This document shows positions 18,174 through 26,226 of a DNA stretch of 64,000 nucleotides, piece after piece; position 1 is the stretch's first letter, and the number at the start of each line of letters is the position of its first letter. The DNA lies in assembly GCA_910580185.1 (NCBI GenBank), contig CAJTWC010000004.1:1-64000 (forward strand), given 5' to 3'. Below the pieces are notes generated by a model. That model saw only the letters and a program-made list of their open reading frames with translations, was not told where the DNA came from and did no database searches. Made by a program: the position numbers and the translations under genes. Source of the stretch: an uncultured Bacilli bacterium. GTDB lineage: Bacteria > Bacillota_I > Bacilli_A > RF39 > UBA660.

Positions 18174-19166
18174 ATGCCAGTTGTATCAATGAGTTACTTG
18201 CTAGAAGCAGGTGTACACTTTGGACATCAAACAAAAAGATGGAATCCAAAGATGAAAGAATACATCTTTACTGCAAGAGATGATATTTATATTATCGACT
18301 TACAAAAGACAGTAAAGAAAATTGAAGAAGCATACGTTGCTTTAAAAGAAATTGCCACTAACGGTGGAAAGGTTATCTTCGTAGGTACTAAAAAACAAGC
18401 TCAAGAAGTATCTGAAGAAGAAGCTAAAAGATCAGAAAGTTATTATGTATCTAAACGTTGGTTAGGTGGAACTCTTACTAATTTTAGAACAATTAGAAGA
18501 AGAATTAACCGTTTAGATCAAATCGAAAAAATGGAAAAAGATGGTACTTTTGATAAGTTACCTAAAAAAGAAGTAGTTAAGATTCGTAAAGAATATGAAA
18601 AGTTAAACTCATACTTCTGCGGACTTAGAGAAATGAAAAAATTACCACAAGCTATGATTATTGTTGATCCTAAAAAGGAAATCAACGCAATAAACGAAGC
18701 ACATAAGTTAAACATTCCAGTATTTGGTATCGTAGATACTAACTGTGATCCAGATTTAGTAGATTACGTTATTCCAGGAAATGATGATGCTATTCGTTCG
18801 GTTAAAATCGTACTTGGTGTTTTAAATAATGCTATATGTGAAGCAAAAGGAAAACCAGTTGAAGAATATGTAACTGAAGAAGATAAAGCTAAAGCAGATA
18901 GCAAACAATCTAAAGAAAATGTTAAAGAATTAGTTAAAGATGTAAAAAAGGCTGCTGAAAAGAAAGCTAAAAAAGTAGAAGAAGTTGCTCCAGTAGTAGA
19001 AGAAAAAACTACTGAAGAAAAAGAAACTGTTAAGGAAGAAGTAGTAGAAACAGTTGATTTATCTAAAAAAACAGTTGCTGAATTAAAGGAAATGGCTAAG
19101 GAAGCTAAAATTGCTGGATATTCAAAACTTAAGAAAGACGAACTAGTTAAAGCTTTAACAAAATAA
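18174..19166 (+). CDS. rpsB: 30S ribosomal protein S2 with a C-terminal SAP/Rho-N-like extension
   Basis: Core S2 (about residues 1-235): MSYLLEAGVHFGHQTKRWNPKM, then DLQKTVKKIEEAY, SKRWLGGTLTNFRT and the PGNDDAIRSVKIVL signature. I chose ATG 18174 since GGAGGAAAAG precedes it and S2 begins this way; the frame opens further up only through the leader. After residue 235 there is a Lys/Glu-rich linker and, at the very end, a helix-extended-helix motif (LSKKTVAELKEMAKEAKI then GYSKLKKDELVKALTK) typical of SAP or Rho-N nucleic-acid-binding modules. Total 330 residues against about 245 for Bacillus S2. Confidence 0.96.
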   Translation: MPVVSMSYLLEAGVHFGHQTKRWNPKMKEYIFTARDDIYIIDLQKTVKKIEEAYVALKEIATNGGKVIFVGTKKQAQEVSEEEAKRSESYYVSKRWLGGTLTNFRTIRRRINRLDQIEKMEKDGTFDKLPKKEVVKIRKEYEKLNSYFCGLREMKKLPQAMIIVDPKKEINAINEAHKLNIPVFGIVDTNCDPDLVDYVIPGNDDAIRSVKIVLGVLNNAICEAKGKPVEEYVTEEDKAKADSKQSKENVKELVKDVKKAAEKKAKKVEEVAPVVEEKTTEEKETVKEEVVETVDLSKKTVAELKEMAKEAKIAGYSKLKKDELVKALTK

Positions 19167-19173
19167 TAGAAAC

Positions 19174-19199
19174 AAAGATGATTTATGAAAATCATCTTT
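19174..19199 (+). promoter_or_regulatory. Perfect hairpin between rpsB and tsf
   Basis: An 11-bp perfect stem (AAAGATGATTT / AAATCATCTTT) with loop ATGA. No T tract follows, so it is not a classical terminator. It may be a processing or mRNA-stability element that sets the S2:EF-Ts ratio (inference). Confidence 0.6.
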
Positions 19200-19223
19200 A
19201 ATCATAAAAAGGAGAATAAGGTT

Positions 19224-20096
19224 ATGAATGCAAGTTTAATTAAAGAACTAAGAGATATTTCTGGAGCTGGTATGATGGATTGTAAAAAAGCTCTAGAAGA
19301 AAATAATAACGACATTAAAAAGGCAACGGAATGGTTAAGAGAAAAAGGAATTGCAAAAGCTGCTAAAAAAGCTGGAAGAATTGCTGCTGAAGGGTTATCT
19401 ACCGTTATGATAGAAGGAAATAAAGCAGTTATATTAGAAATTAACTGTGAAACCGACTTTGTAGCTAAAAATGAAAAGTTCCAAAAATTTATGAATGATG
19501 TTGCTAAAACTATTTTAAATAGCAGTGCTAAAACAAACGAAGAAGCATTAGCATTATCATGTGAAGAAGGAACATTATCTGATTATGTTACAAGTATGAC
19601 TGCAACAATTGGAGAAAAAATTTCTTTTAGAAGATTTACTTTATTAGAAAAGAGAGATAACGAAAACTTTGGATCATACATCCATATGGGTGGTAAGATT
19701 TCAGTTTTAACTTTAGTTGAAGGAGCATCTGCTGATGTTGCAAAAGATGTATCTATGCACGCTGCTGCAATGCGTCCAGAATATGTAACTAAAGATCAAG
19801 TTCCAACTGAACAAGTAGAAAACGAAAAGAAAATCTTAACTGAGCAAGCTATTGCTGAAGGAAAACCAGCTAATATCGCCGAAAAGATGGTAATGGGAAG
19901 AATTAATAAATACTTTAAGGAAATCTGTCTTGAAGAACAAGAATTCGTTAAGGATAATTCAGTTACTGTTGGTAAATTTGTAAGTAACAACGGTGGTAAG
20001 ATCGTAGACGTTATTAGATACGAAGTTGGTGAAGGTCTTGAAAAACGTCAAGAAAATTTTGCTGAAGAAGTAGCTGCACAAATGAATGGTGAATAA
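19224..20096 (+). CDS. tsf: Translation elongation factor Ts
   Basis: Nucleotide exchange factor for EF-Tu. It starts ASLIKELRDISGAGMMDCKKALEE, the UBA-like N-terminal domain with the TGAGMMDCK-type signature, followed by EINCETDFVAKNE near residue 73. ATG 19224 follows AAAAGGAG with 9-base spacing; the frame upstream is open but only reads through the rpsB-tsf hairpin. Length 290 is normal. pyrH, the usual next gene, is absent here. Confidence 0.97.
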   Translation: MNASLIKELRDISGAGMMDCKKALEENNNDIKKATEWLREKGIAKAAKKAGRIAAEGLSTVMIEGNKAVILEINCETDFVAKNEKFQKFMNDVAKTILNSSAKTNEEALALSCEEGTLSDYVTSMTATIGEKISFRRFTLLEKRDNENFGSYIHMGGKISVLTLVEGASADVAKDVSMHAAAMRPEYVTKDQVPTEQVENEKKILTEQAIAEGKPANIAEKMVMGRINKYFKEICLEEQEFVKDNSVTVGKFVSNNGGKIVDVIRYEVGEGLEKRQENFAEEVAAQMNGE

Positions 20097-20098
20097 TT

Positions 20099-20686
20099 AT
20101 GAAAAAGTTAGTGGCAGTAATACTAACTTTTTTGTTAGTTTTAACTGGGTGTTCATCGGTTAAGGTAACTAAAGTAGAAGATGATATAAAAACTGATGGT
20201 ATCAAATTTAAAGAAGAGTATAAAAAAGTATCTAAGAATAATATATATGAATATGCTACATATGGTAATGTAATTGATGCTTTAGAAGAAGAAACAAAAA
20301 TAATATATTTGGGTTTTCCAGCGTGTGCATTGTGCCAGGAAATTACACCAATATTAAATGATGTAGCAAAAGAAAAAAACATAAAAAGTATTTTATATTA
20401 TAATTTTAAAGAAATAAGATCTAATAATACTCAGGAGTATAAAAAATTAGTTGATATATTAAATAATTATATAAAAACCGATGAAGAAGGTACTAAAAGG
20501 TTAACCGCACCTACGATTATATTTGTTAATAAAGGAAATATAGTAGGGGTTTATATTGGTACTATATCAGCTGATCAAGAAGAAATTATAACTGATGAAC
20601 AAAAGGAAAATTTAAAAAATAATTTTTCTAGTTTAATTGATAAAATGTTTATAAAACAAGAAACTACAACGGAAAGTGCCCAGTAG
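20099..20686 (+). CDS. Thioredoxin-fold lipoprotein
   Basis: 195 residues. A signal peptide with lipobox LTGC (Cys near residue 18) predicts lipid anchoring outside the membrane. The fold is thioredoxin-like: YLGFPACALCQEI carries a CxxC active site (CALC), and a cis-Pro-like LTAPTIIFV follows near residue 140. An extracytoplasmic thiol-disulphide or thiol-transfer role is likely but inferred. It starts two bases after tsf, so it is co-transcribed with rpsB-tsf, an unusual partner. It is a paralogue of the CPWC protein at 57801. Confidence 0.8.
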   Translation: MKKLVAVILTFLLVLTGCSSVKVTKVEDDIKTDGIKFKEEYKKVSKNNIYEYATYGNVIDALEEETKIIYLGFPACALCQEITPILNDVAKEKNIKSILYYNFKEIRSNNTQEYKKLVDILNNYIKTDEEGTKRLTAPTIIFVNKGNIVGVYIGTISADQEEIITDEQKENLKNNFSSLIDKMFIKQETTTESAQ

Positions 20687-20700
20687 TTTCTTTTGTTTTA
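20653..20700 (+). terminator. Terminator after the thioredoxin-like lipoprotein
   Basis: GAAACTAC / GTAGTTTC, extended by AAAACAA / TTGTTTT. The stem contains the TAG stop codon. Confidence 0.8.
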
Positions 20701-20777
20701 CAAGAAATTAAAATATGCTTGTAATAACAAAAAATTATATGATATTATGTTTATGTAATGAAAGAAAGGAATAATAT

Positions 20778-22037
20778 ATGGGATTATTTAATAATGACAT
20801 TGGTAGGCCTTCTAATAAATCTATCAAAGCTAAAATAATATTTAAAATAGTATTAGTCGTGTTAATTGTTTTTTCATCTTTTGGAATGGGACATTTACTT
20901 AATGAATTAGGAGCATCAGATGATAATGACATAATAACAAATGAAAATTTAGATTCAATTACTGATATAGATTGGAAAACTCCTAACGGGACTGCGGAAG
21001 AAATAGGAATATATAAGAATCTTGAAAATAAAAGTTTATACATAGATACTAAATTAGAATACAATAACCCATTATATGATGAAGATAAATATCAAAAGAA
21101 ATATACATATAAGTGTAGAACTTTAGATTGTAATGGGAGTTATGTTTACGAATTTTTAAACTATGCAATAATTAAAGATGAAAAATATATTATATATGAT
21201 TATGTAAAAAATAAATATAAAGATATTGAAATTGATGAGGAAGATGTTAAAGATATAACTTTATTATATTATGAGGATAAAATATATGGTTATGCATTAA
21301 TGAATTCTAATGATAAAGTTGCAATATATAATTTAGATAAAAAGAAGTTAGTAACTGATTTTATATATAATGGTTATTATTATGATGAATCCCCTGAATT
21401 AATAGATGGAAACATAATTGTTTCTGATGATTTAAATGAATATTTATTAGACTTTAATAATGGAAAGAAAAAGTTAACTTTTGAAAATATTGGTAAACCA
21501 GGTGATGAAAACTTCTACCGAATAGAGGCTACCGGAAATGGAAAATATGTATACTATTTAAAAAATTATGGTTTTGAAGAAACTAAAGCAGAAATATGTG
21601 ATGAAAATTTTAATAGAATACTAGAAAACGCATATTCAAAGTATAGCATTTTAGATAATGGCAATATTTTAGTTAAATCGTCTGATAATGCTTTTAGTGA
21701 ATATAATGAAGATGGAACTTTAGTAAAAGAAAGCAAGAAATATAAATCTGTTGTTGCAATAGGCTATGAGTATGTAGCGGTTGTAGATAATGATGATTAT
21801 TTAAAGGTAGTTAATAACAAAGGAAAAGAATTAGCTAAATTTACTAAAATAACTGATAAACTTTATATTCATGAATTTTTATCAGGATGGAACAAAATAG
21901 ATAATAAAGAAGGTTTATATATTGCTATAGAAGACGAAAATATAGATGTTGGTACATTAGGTAGAGGAATTAAGTACTATTATGAACCAATTAAGAAGAA
22001 AACTGGTAGAATAAAATTTACAGAAATAAGAAAATAA
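20778..22037 (+). CDS. Membrane-anchored extracytoplasmic protein of unknown function
   Basis: 419 residues: a short basic N-terminus, one hydrophobic helix (about residues 22-43), then a long outside domain. The domain is made of short beta-rich blades with recurrent N-x-K / D-G-N turns (DGNIIVSDDLNEYLLDF, DNGNILVKSSDN, GNGKYVYYLKN), which suggests a beta-propeller or WG-repeat-like fold. A Cys pair CRTLDC is near residue 113. RBS AAAGAAAGGA precedes the ATG. It is monocistronic, and I do not recognise the family. Confidence 0.7.
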   Translation: MGLFNNDIGRPSNKSIKAKIIFKIVLVVLIVFSSFGMGHLLNELGASDDNDIITNENLDSITDIDWKTPNGTAEEIGIYKNLENKSLYIDTKLEYNNPLYDEDKYQKKYTYKCRTLDCNGSYVYEFLNYAIIKDEKYIIYDYVKNKYKDIEIDEEDVKDITLLYYEDKIYGYALMNSNDKVAIYNLDKKKLVTDFIYNGYYYDESPELIDGNIIVSDDLNEYLLDFNNGKKKLTFENIGKPGDENFYRIEATGNGKYVYYLKNYGFEETKAEICDENFNRILENAYSKYSILDNGNILVKSSDNAFSEYNEDGTLVKESKKYKSVVAIGYEYVAVVDNDDYLKVVNNKGKELAKFTKITDKLYIHEFLSGWNKIDNKEGLYIAIEDENIDVGTLGRGIKYYYEPIKKKTGRIKFTEIRK

Positions 22038-22138
22038 GGTAAAATGGTATTATACTGCTTAATAAATAATAGGTTTATGGATTAAAAATTATAAGAATGA
22101 AGTCTTGATATAAAAAACAAAATAAGATAAAATAGAAG

Positions 22139-22184
22139 TATAATGAAAAGAACAAACAAAAGGAAACTTTATTCTTTTGTTCTT
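22139..22184 (+). promoter_or_regulatory. Hairpin upstream of frr
   Basis: CAAAAG / CTTTTG arms, extended by AAGAAC / GTTCTT with a small bulge. It ends just before a TATAAT-like element at 22185. It may be the weak terminator of the 20778 gene; its role is not settled by sequence. Confidence 0.35.
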
Positions 22185-22213
22185 ATATAATATTTATGTG
22201 AAAGAGGGATATA

Positions 22214-22759
22214 ATGATAGATGAAATTTTATTAGAGGCCGAAGACAAAATGACTAAGGCTATAGAAGTTATGGAAACTAAATTTTTAAACGTAAGAGCA
22301 GGACGTGCTAACCCAAGAATATTAGATAAGGTAGAAGTAGAGTATTATGGAGTTCCAACACCTTTAATACAGTTAGCAACAATCTCTGTTCCAGAGGCAA
22401 GAAAACTAGTTATTAAACCATTTGATAGAAACTCTATAGGAGCTATTGAAAAGGCTATATTTGAAGCCAATATAGGTCTTACCCCTAATAATAATGGAGA
22501 AACGGTTATGCTTGTTATTCCAGAACTTACCGAAGAAAGAAGAAGAGAGTACGTAAAAGATGCTAAGACAATTGCTGAAGAGGCTAAGATAGCACTTAGA
22601 AATATAAGGCAAGATGCAAATAATTCAATAAAAAAATTAGAAGTTCCAGAAGATGAACAAAAAAGAGCTCAAGATGAAGTTCAAGATTTGATTTCTAAAT
22701 ATAATAAAGATGTAGATGAACGTTTCAAGAAAAAAGAAACAGAATTAATGAGTATTTAA
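22214..22759 (+). CDS. frr: Ribosome recycling factor
   Basis: Splits post-termination ribosomes with EF-G. The 181-residue protein has the family signatures KFLNVRAGRANPRILDKV, VEYYGVPTPL and VVIPELTEERRREYVKDAK-type sequence near residue 97, with the usual all-helical tail. In Bacillus the order is rpsB-tsf-pyrH-frr; here pyrH is replaced by the two genes at 20099 and 20778. Confidence 0.97.
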   Translation: MIDEILLEAEDKMTKAIEVMETKFLNVRAGRANPRILDKVEVEYYGVPTPLIQLATISVPEARKLVIKPFDRNSIGAIEKAIFEANIGLTPNNNGETVMLVIPELTEERRREYVKDAKTIAEEAKIALRNIRQDANNSIKKLEVPEDEQKRAQDEVQDLISKYNKDVDERFKKKETELMSI

Positions 22760-22786
22760 ACAATAACCTTTTGTTATTGTTTTTTT
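22758..22786 (+). terminator. Terminator after frr
   Basis: AACAATAAC, loop CTTTT, GTTATTGTT, T7; adjoins the stop codon. Confidence 0.9.
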
Positions 22787-22829
22787 GATTAATAGCTTGT
22801 ATAATGTATATAGACTAGGGGATAGAAAT

Positions 22830-23492
22830 ATGAATAAGAAAATAAAAATTATATTAATATCATTAATTATTTTATTTTTAATTGTTGGTGCTAGTTATTT
22901 AATGTATTCATTTGGCATCACTTACAAAATACAGGGTAATTTACAAATGTTACCTTCTGTAACTAGCAAAGACTATAATCAAAGTGATTTACCAGTAATT
23001 AATTATGTCATAAATTCAAGTGGTGAAAAAATAGTTAATAATGATGTTGCTTTAACGGTTCATGCAACAAGTATTTATAATATTAAAAAAATAGAATATA
23101 CAAATGATTTTAAAAACTGGGTTGTAGTTGCTGATAATTTAAATAGTAAAGAAATAGATTATAAGATTATATTTAAAGAAAATATTAATAAAACTATTTA
23201 TATAAGAGTACAAAACGTTAAAGGTTATAGAAGTTATGGTTATAAAACGGTGGTAAAAATAGATAAGGAAGAACCTAAGGTAACGTTAGAACGTCTAGGT
23301 GAAAAGCTAGTAATTAAATCTACCGATAATGTTGGTTTATCAGCTGTTCAATATTCTAATGATGGCGTGAACTGGATAGATGAAGATGTTTCTGGAAAAG
23401 ATGTAATTATAACTAAGGAGAAAACGGAGTATAAATACATAAGGACAGTAGATTTATTAGGAAATATAAGTTTAGTTAAAGAAGTAAAATAA
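22830..23492 (+). CDS. Membrane-anchored Ig-like surface protein
   Basis: 220 residues. One N-terminal transmembrane helix (about 6-27) is followed by two beta-sandwich-like units with the bacterial Ig-like feel: NNDVALTVHATSIYNIKKIEY...W and DNVGLSAVQYSNDGVNWID, the latter like domains in surface and pilus proteins that start DxxAPxVT. The ATG at 22830 follows AGGGGATAG; the open frame upstream only covers the terminator region. Function unknown; surface display is inferred. Confidence 0.65.
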   Translation: MNKKIKIILISLIILFLIVGASYLMYSFGITYKIQGNLQMLPSVTSKDYNQSDLPVINYVINSSGEKIVNNDVALTVHATSIYNIKKIEYTNDFKNWVVVADNLNSKEIDYKIIFKENINKTIYIRVQNVKGYRSYGYKTVVKIDKEEPKVTLERLGEKLVIKSTDNVGLSAVQYSNDGVNWIDEDVSGKDVIITKEKTEYKYIRTVDLLGNISLVKEVK

Positions 23493-23515
23493 AGACATTT
23501 AGGTGCCTTTATTTT
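23491..23515 (+). terminator. Weak terminator after 22830 gene
   Basis: AAAGACA / TGCCTTT with one mismatch, followed by ATTTTATTT. Confidence 0.45.
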
Positions 23516-23602
23516 ATTTACAATTTTAAAGTATGATTTTGACCTTTATGAGCCAATATGTTATTATGTTAATATAAAATATTTAAATATGAGGTGATAT
23601 GG

Positions 23603-24910
23603 ATGGGAACAAAGCGAGTTAATCTAGGTATTAGTAATAGTAAAACATTTAAGGTTGCCCGAAATTTAATAATTGGTGGAACAATAGTAGCCATTATAGG
23701 TACTGCTACTTATCAGTTAGGTAAGAATTCTGCTAATAATGAAGAACAATCAACAAGTATAGTTTCAACAACCACAGATGTAACAAATAGTAATGATTTT
23801 ATTGATGATTCTACTATGGATTCAACTACTAAATTACAAAATGATGATGAATTAAAATCTATAATTGATCAAATACTGAAGGTTGAATTTCAACCTACTG
23901 ATACATATTTTCAAAACTATGATATTAAAAATTCTATTTCAGATGAATTAAATGCTTTAAATAATACTAATGCATCAGAAACTAATTTAGAAGAAACTTC
24001 ATATGATTGGTATCAAAATGGAATTATAGATAGTGATAAATTATATGAAAAGATAATAGCTAATTCAAAAGCTAGTGGAATTGAAATAACTACTAATGTA
24101 GAAGAAATAACAAAAGTTATCACCAAAGAAATTCAAGGATGTTTAGATTATGTAAAACAAAAGGTACCAAATTATGATTCTAAAGCATCATTAAAAAATA
24201 TAGATACTTTAAAAATTGACGATGTTGCTGATAAGGATTATATGTCTAATTATGATTCCAAAAAAAATCTTATAGAAATTGATTTACAATATTCGCAACA
24301 AGAAAAAAATTTATTAGAATATAATATATCGTATGCATTATTTCAGGCATTAGTAAAACAGGGCGATGAGGTTTATTGGAATTTCATTTCCCAGAGATTT
24401 AATGAAGATCTTATAATGGATTATGAAAATAGAAATATTGATAATTACAAAGATGAAGGTTACAAAGTAGAAATGTTAGCAGCTGCAACGGGAAAAAGTT
24501 ATGAAGAGTTTAATAAATATTACTTAGAATCAGACGTAAACTCTATAATTGGTGCTTTTGAACCTGAGATGCCTAAGGAATATGTGCTTTCAATATTAAA
24601 AGCTTTAGATATAGCTTGTGGTTATGGTGATATACCAGCTGGTTGTGATGAAATAAAATTTAAAAATGATGCTTCTGCTTATGCAAAAGTTGGACTCCTA
24701 GATAATTATTACATAATGAAGATGAAAGAAGTATATAAAGATGGTAAACCAATAGATGATGCACAAAATGAAATAATAGAGGTTACGAAAAAAGTTTTAA
24801 ATGATAAATATTCTCCATTAAGTATGGATGATCAAACAAAAGCGGAATTAGATAAATGTAGTGATCAATTAAATAAAATATCATATGGCGTAAAATATTC
24901 AAAAAAATAA
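23603..24910 (+). CDS. Membrane-anchored hypothetical protein
   Basis: 435 residues: one transmembrane helix (about residues 22-38, RNLIIGGTIVAIIGTATY), a Ser/Thr/Asn-rich linker, then a mostly helical outside domain of about 360 residues with few Cys. No catalytic motif is seen. ATG 23603 is 8 bases after GAGG at 23591. It converges on the 25887 gene with a shared terminator. I do not recognise it. Confidence 0.65.
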   Translation: MGTKRVNLGISNSKTFKVARNLIIGGTIVAIIGTATYQLGKNSANNEEQSTSIVSTTTDVTNSNDFIDDSTMDSTTKLQNDDELKSIIDQILKVEFQPTDTYFQNYDIKNSISDELNALNNTNASETNLEETSYDWYQNGIIDSDKLYEKIIANSKASGIEITTNVEEITKVITKEIQGCLDYVKQKVPNYDSKASLKNIDTLKIDDVADKDYMSNYDSKKNLIEIDLQYSQQEKNLLEYNISYALFQALVKQGDEVYWNFISQRFNEDLIMDYENRNIDNYKDEGYKVEMLAAATGKSYEEFNKYYLESDVNSIIGAFEPEMPKEYVLSILKALDIACGYGDIPAGCDEIKFKNDASAYAKVGLLDNYYIMKMKEVYKDGKPIDDAQNEIIEVTKKVLNDKYSPLSMDDQTKAELDKCSDQLNKISYGVKYSKK

Positions 24911-24953
24911 AAGAAAGATGATTTATTATTAAAATAAAATTATCTTTCTTTTT
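24909..24953. terminator. Bidirectional terminator between convergent genes
   Basis: AAAGAAAGAT at 24909-24919 and ATCTTTCTTT at 24942-24951, T6 on the plus strand and A-run upstream for the minus strand. The minus-strand gene ends inside it. Confidence 0.75.
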
Positions 24954-25887
24954 TATATACGTTTACACCAGTTAGATTCCCAATATAAGGTAAATCATAT
25001 GTGCATAAAATAGTATCTTTGTGTTTTAAACCTGGAACAGTATTTTTATTAGGATTGTAAATACAGTTATAATCGTATAATACTCCATCTTCATCTAGTA
25101 GGTTACCACATGTTTGTAGTATATCTTTAGGGGATCGTGTTTTATCATCTACGTAATATTCCGCAATATTTGATAAAAATACTGCAGAATAAGATGATAA
25201 AACCTGTCTTTCTTTAGGGTTTGTTATATCTAAATCATAATAGTTAATGCTTGCTTTATTTAATCTTTCCTTTGCTTTGTTAAATATCTCTTCGTTAAAA
25301 TATGCGCAGTTTTCTTCAATTGGAAGTAGATAACCATCAGTTCTAAATAAATTAATTGTTTTTTTAAACTTATTTTTTAAAAATAAATTCCAAAATCTTT
25401 TTTCCTCATCAGTTAAATGATTAGATAATTCAGACAAATCAATATTATTTTTAATACATAATAATTTATATGAAGATATATTCTTTATAATTTCACATGA
25501 ATCAAATTGATTCATGTATGACTTTAAGTCATAAGTTTTTATTAGGGCAATTTGTAAAGCTGAATACCATTTCGTAAGTGGGTTAATATCAAAACTATCA
25601 ATTTTTGTTGCACCTGCAAGGGATGCGTGAATTGTATGTGCACCTGAGGAAGTTACACAAAGCGCTCTTTTATTTGTTAAATCTTTATAATTATAATATC
25701 TAGATATTACTTCGTTTGGCCATCCATATAATGTGCAGTATCTTTTTTTATCCTGGTTAGTTAATTTAAATGATGGTTTTAATAGATTATAATATGCTTG
25801 CAGATTAAAGTGAAAATCTTCTATGCCTTCTTGATATAATACATTTGCAATAAAAGCATCTTTTTCAGGATCTATTATTTGTGTCAT
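24940..25887 (-). CDS. SAM-binding Rossmann-fold protein, BtaA/DUF3419-like
   Basis: 315 residues. A glycine-poor SAM motif VTSSGAHTIHASLAGATKIDSF is followed by DINPLTKWYSALQIALIK near residue 108, the D-x-N-P acidic-loop layout of the DUF3419 aminocarboxypropyl transferases (BtaA) rather than of ordinary methyltransferases. A late FLSNIAEYYVDD and LLDEDGVLYDYN fit the end of a Rossmann sheet. BtaA makes the betaine lipid head group, but similarity here is partial and the substrate is open. It could equally be an unplaced methyltransferase. Confidence 0.5.
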   Translation of the reverse strand: MTQIIDPEKDAFIANVLYQEGIEDFHFNLQAYYNLLKPSFKLTNQDKKRYCTLYGWPNEVISRYYNYKDLTNKRALCVTSSGAHTIHASLAGATKIDSFDINPLTKWYSALQIALIKTYDLKSYMNQFDSCEIIKNISSYKLLCIKNNIDLSELSNHLTDEEKRFWNLFLKNKFKKTINLFRTDGYLLPIEENCAYFNEEIFNKAKERLNKASINYYDLDITNPKERQVLSSYSAVFLSNIAEYYVDDKTRSPKDILQTCGNLLDEDGVLYDYNCIYNPNKNTVPGLKHKDTILCTYDLPYIGNLTGVNVYKKER

Positions 25888-25952
25888 TAAATCACCACCA
25901 GTAAATTTAAGTATTATTATACTTTTATGTTCTTTTTAAGTCAATGTTTCAT

Positions 25953-25980
25953 TTGACAAAGAATATTATTATGATATAAT
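25953..25980 (+). promoter_or_regulatory. pheST promoter
   Basis: TTGACA (25953-25958), 16-base spacer, TATAAT (25975-25980); start near 25988. Confidence 0.85.
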
Positions 25981-25989
25981 AAATTTAGT

Positions 25990-26215
25990 TTTAAAAGCAA
26001 TGAAAAAGAGTAGTAATAAGTGAAAAGCTTAAAGAGAGTTAGCGGTTGGTGAAAGCTAATAAGTAATAACTTATGAATTCGCTTTGGAGCTGGATAACCC
26101 AAAGTTATCACGTATATCTTACGTTACAAGATTAAAAGTGCATAGAAATCTATGAAGCAAGGTGGTACCACGGAAAATATTTTCGCCCTTGTTATCATAG
26201 ATTTTTTTATTAGAG
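25990..26215 (+). promoter_or_regulatory. T-box leader, Phe-specific, controlling pheST
   Basis: Uncharged tRNA-Phe binding switches this leader to read-through. Seen: the AGAGAG bulge motif near 26032, the apical GGTTGGTGAAAGC element at 26044, the specifier codon TTC at 26078-26080 within TATGAATTCGC, and the T-box AAGGTGGTACCACGG at 26159-26173. The competing terminator pairs ATCTATGA with TCATAGAT before T7 near 26206. The TTC specifier and the downstream pheS agree, so the specificity is secure. Confidence 0.92.
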
Positions 26216-26226
26216 GAGGAAAAGCT

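Noticed and set aside
23594..23602. Start of the 23603 gene at GTG 23594
   Set aside because: That GTG overlaps the GAGG Shine-Dalgarno; ATG 23603 has proper spacing.
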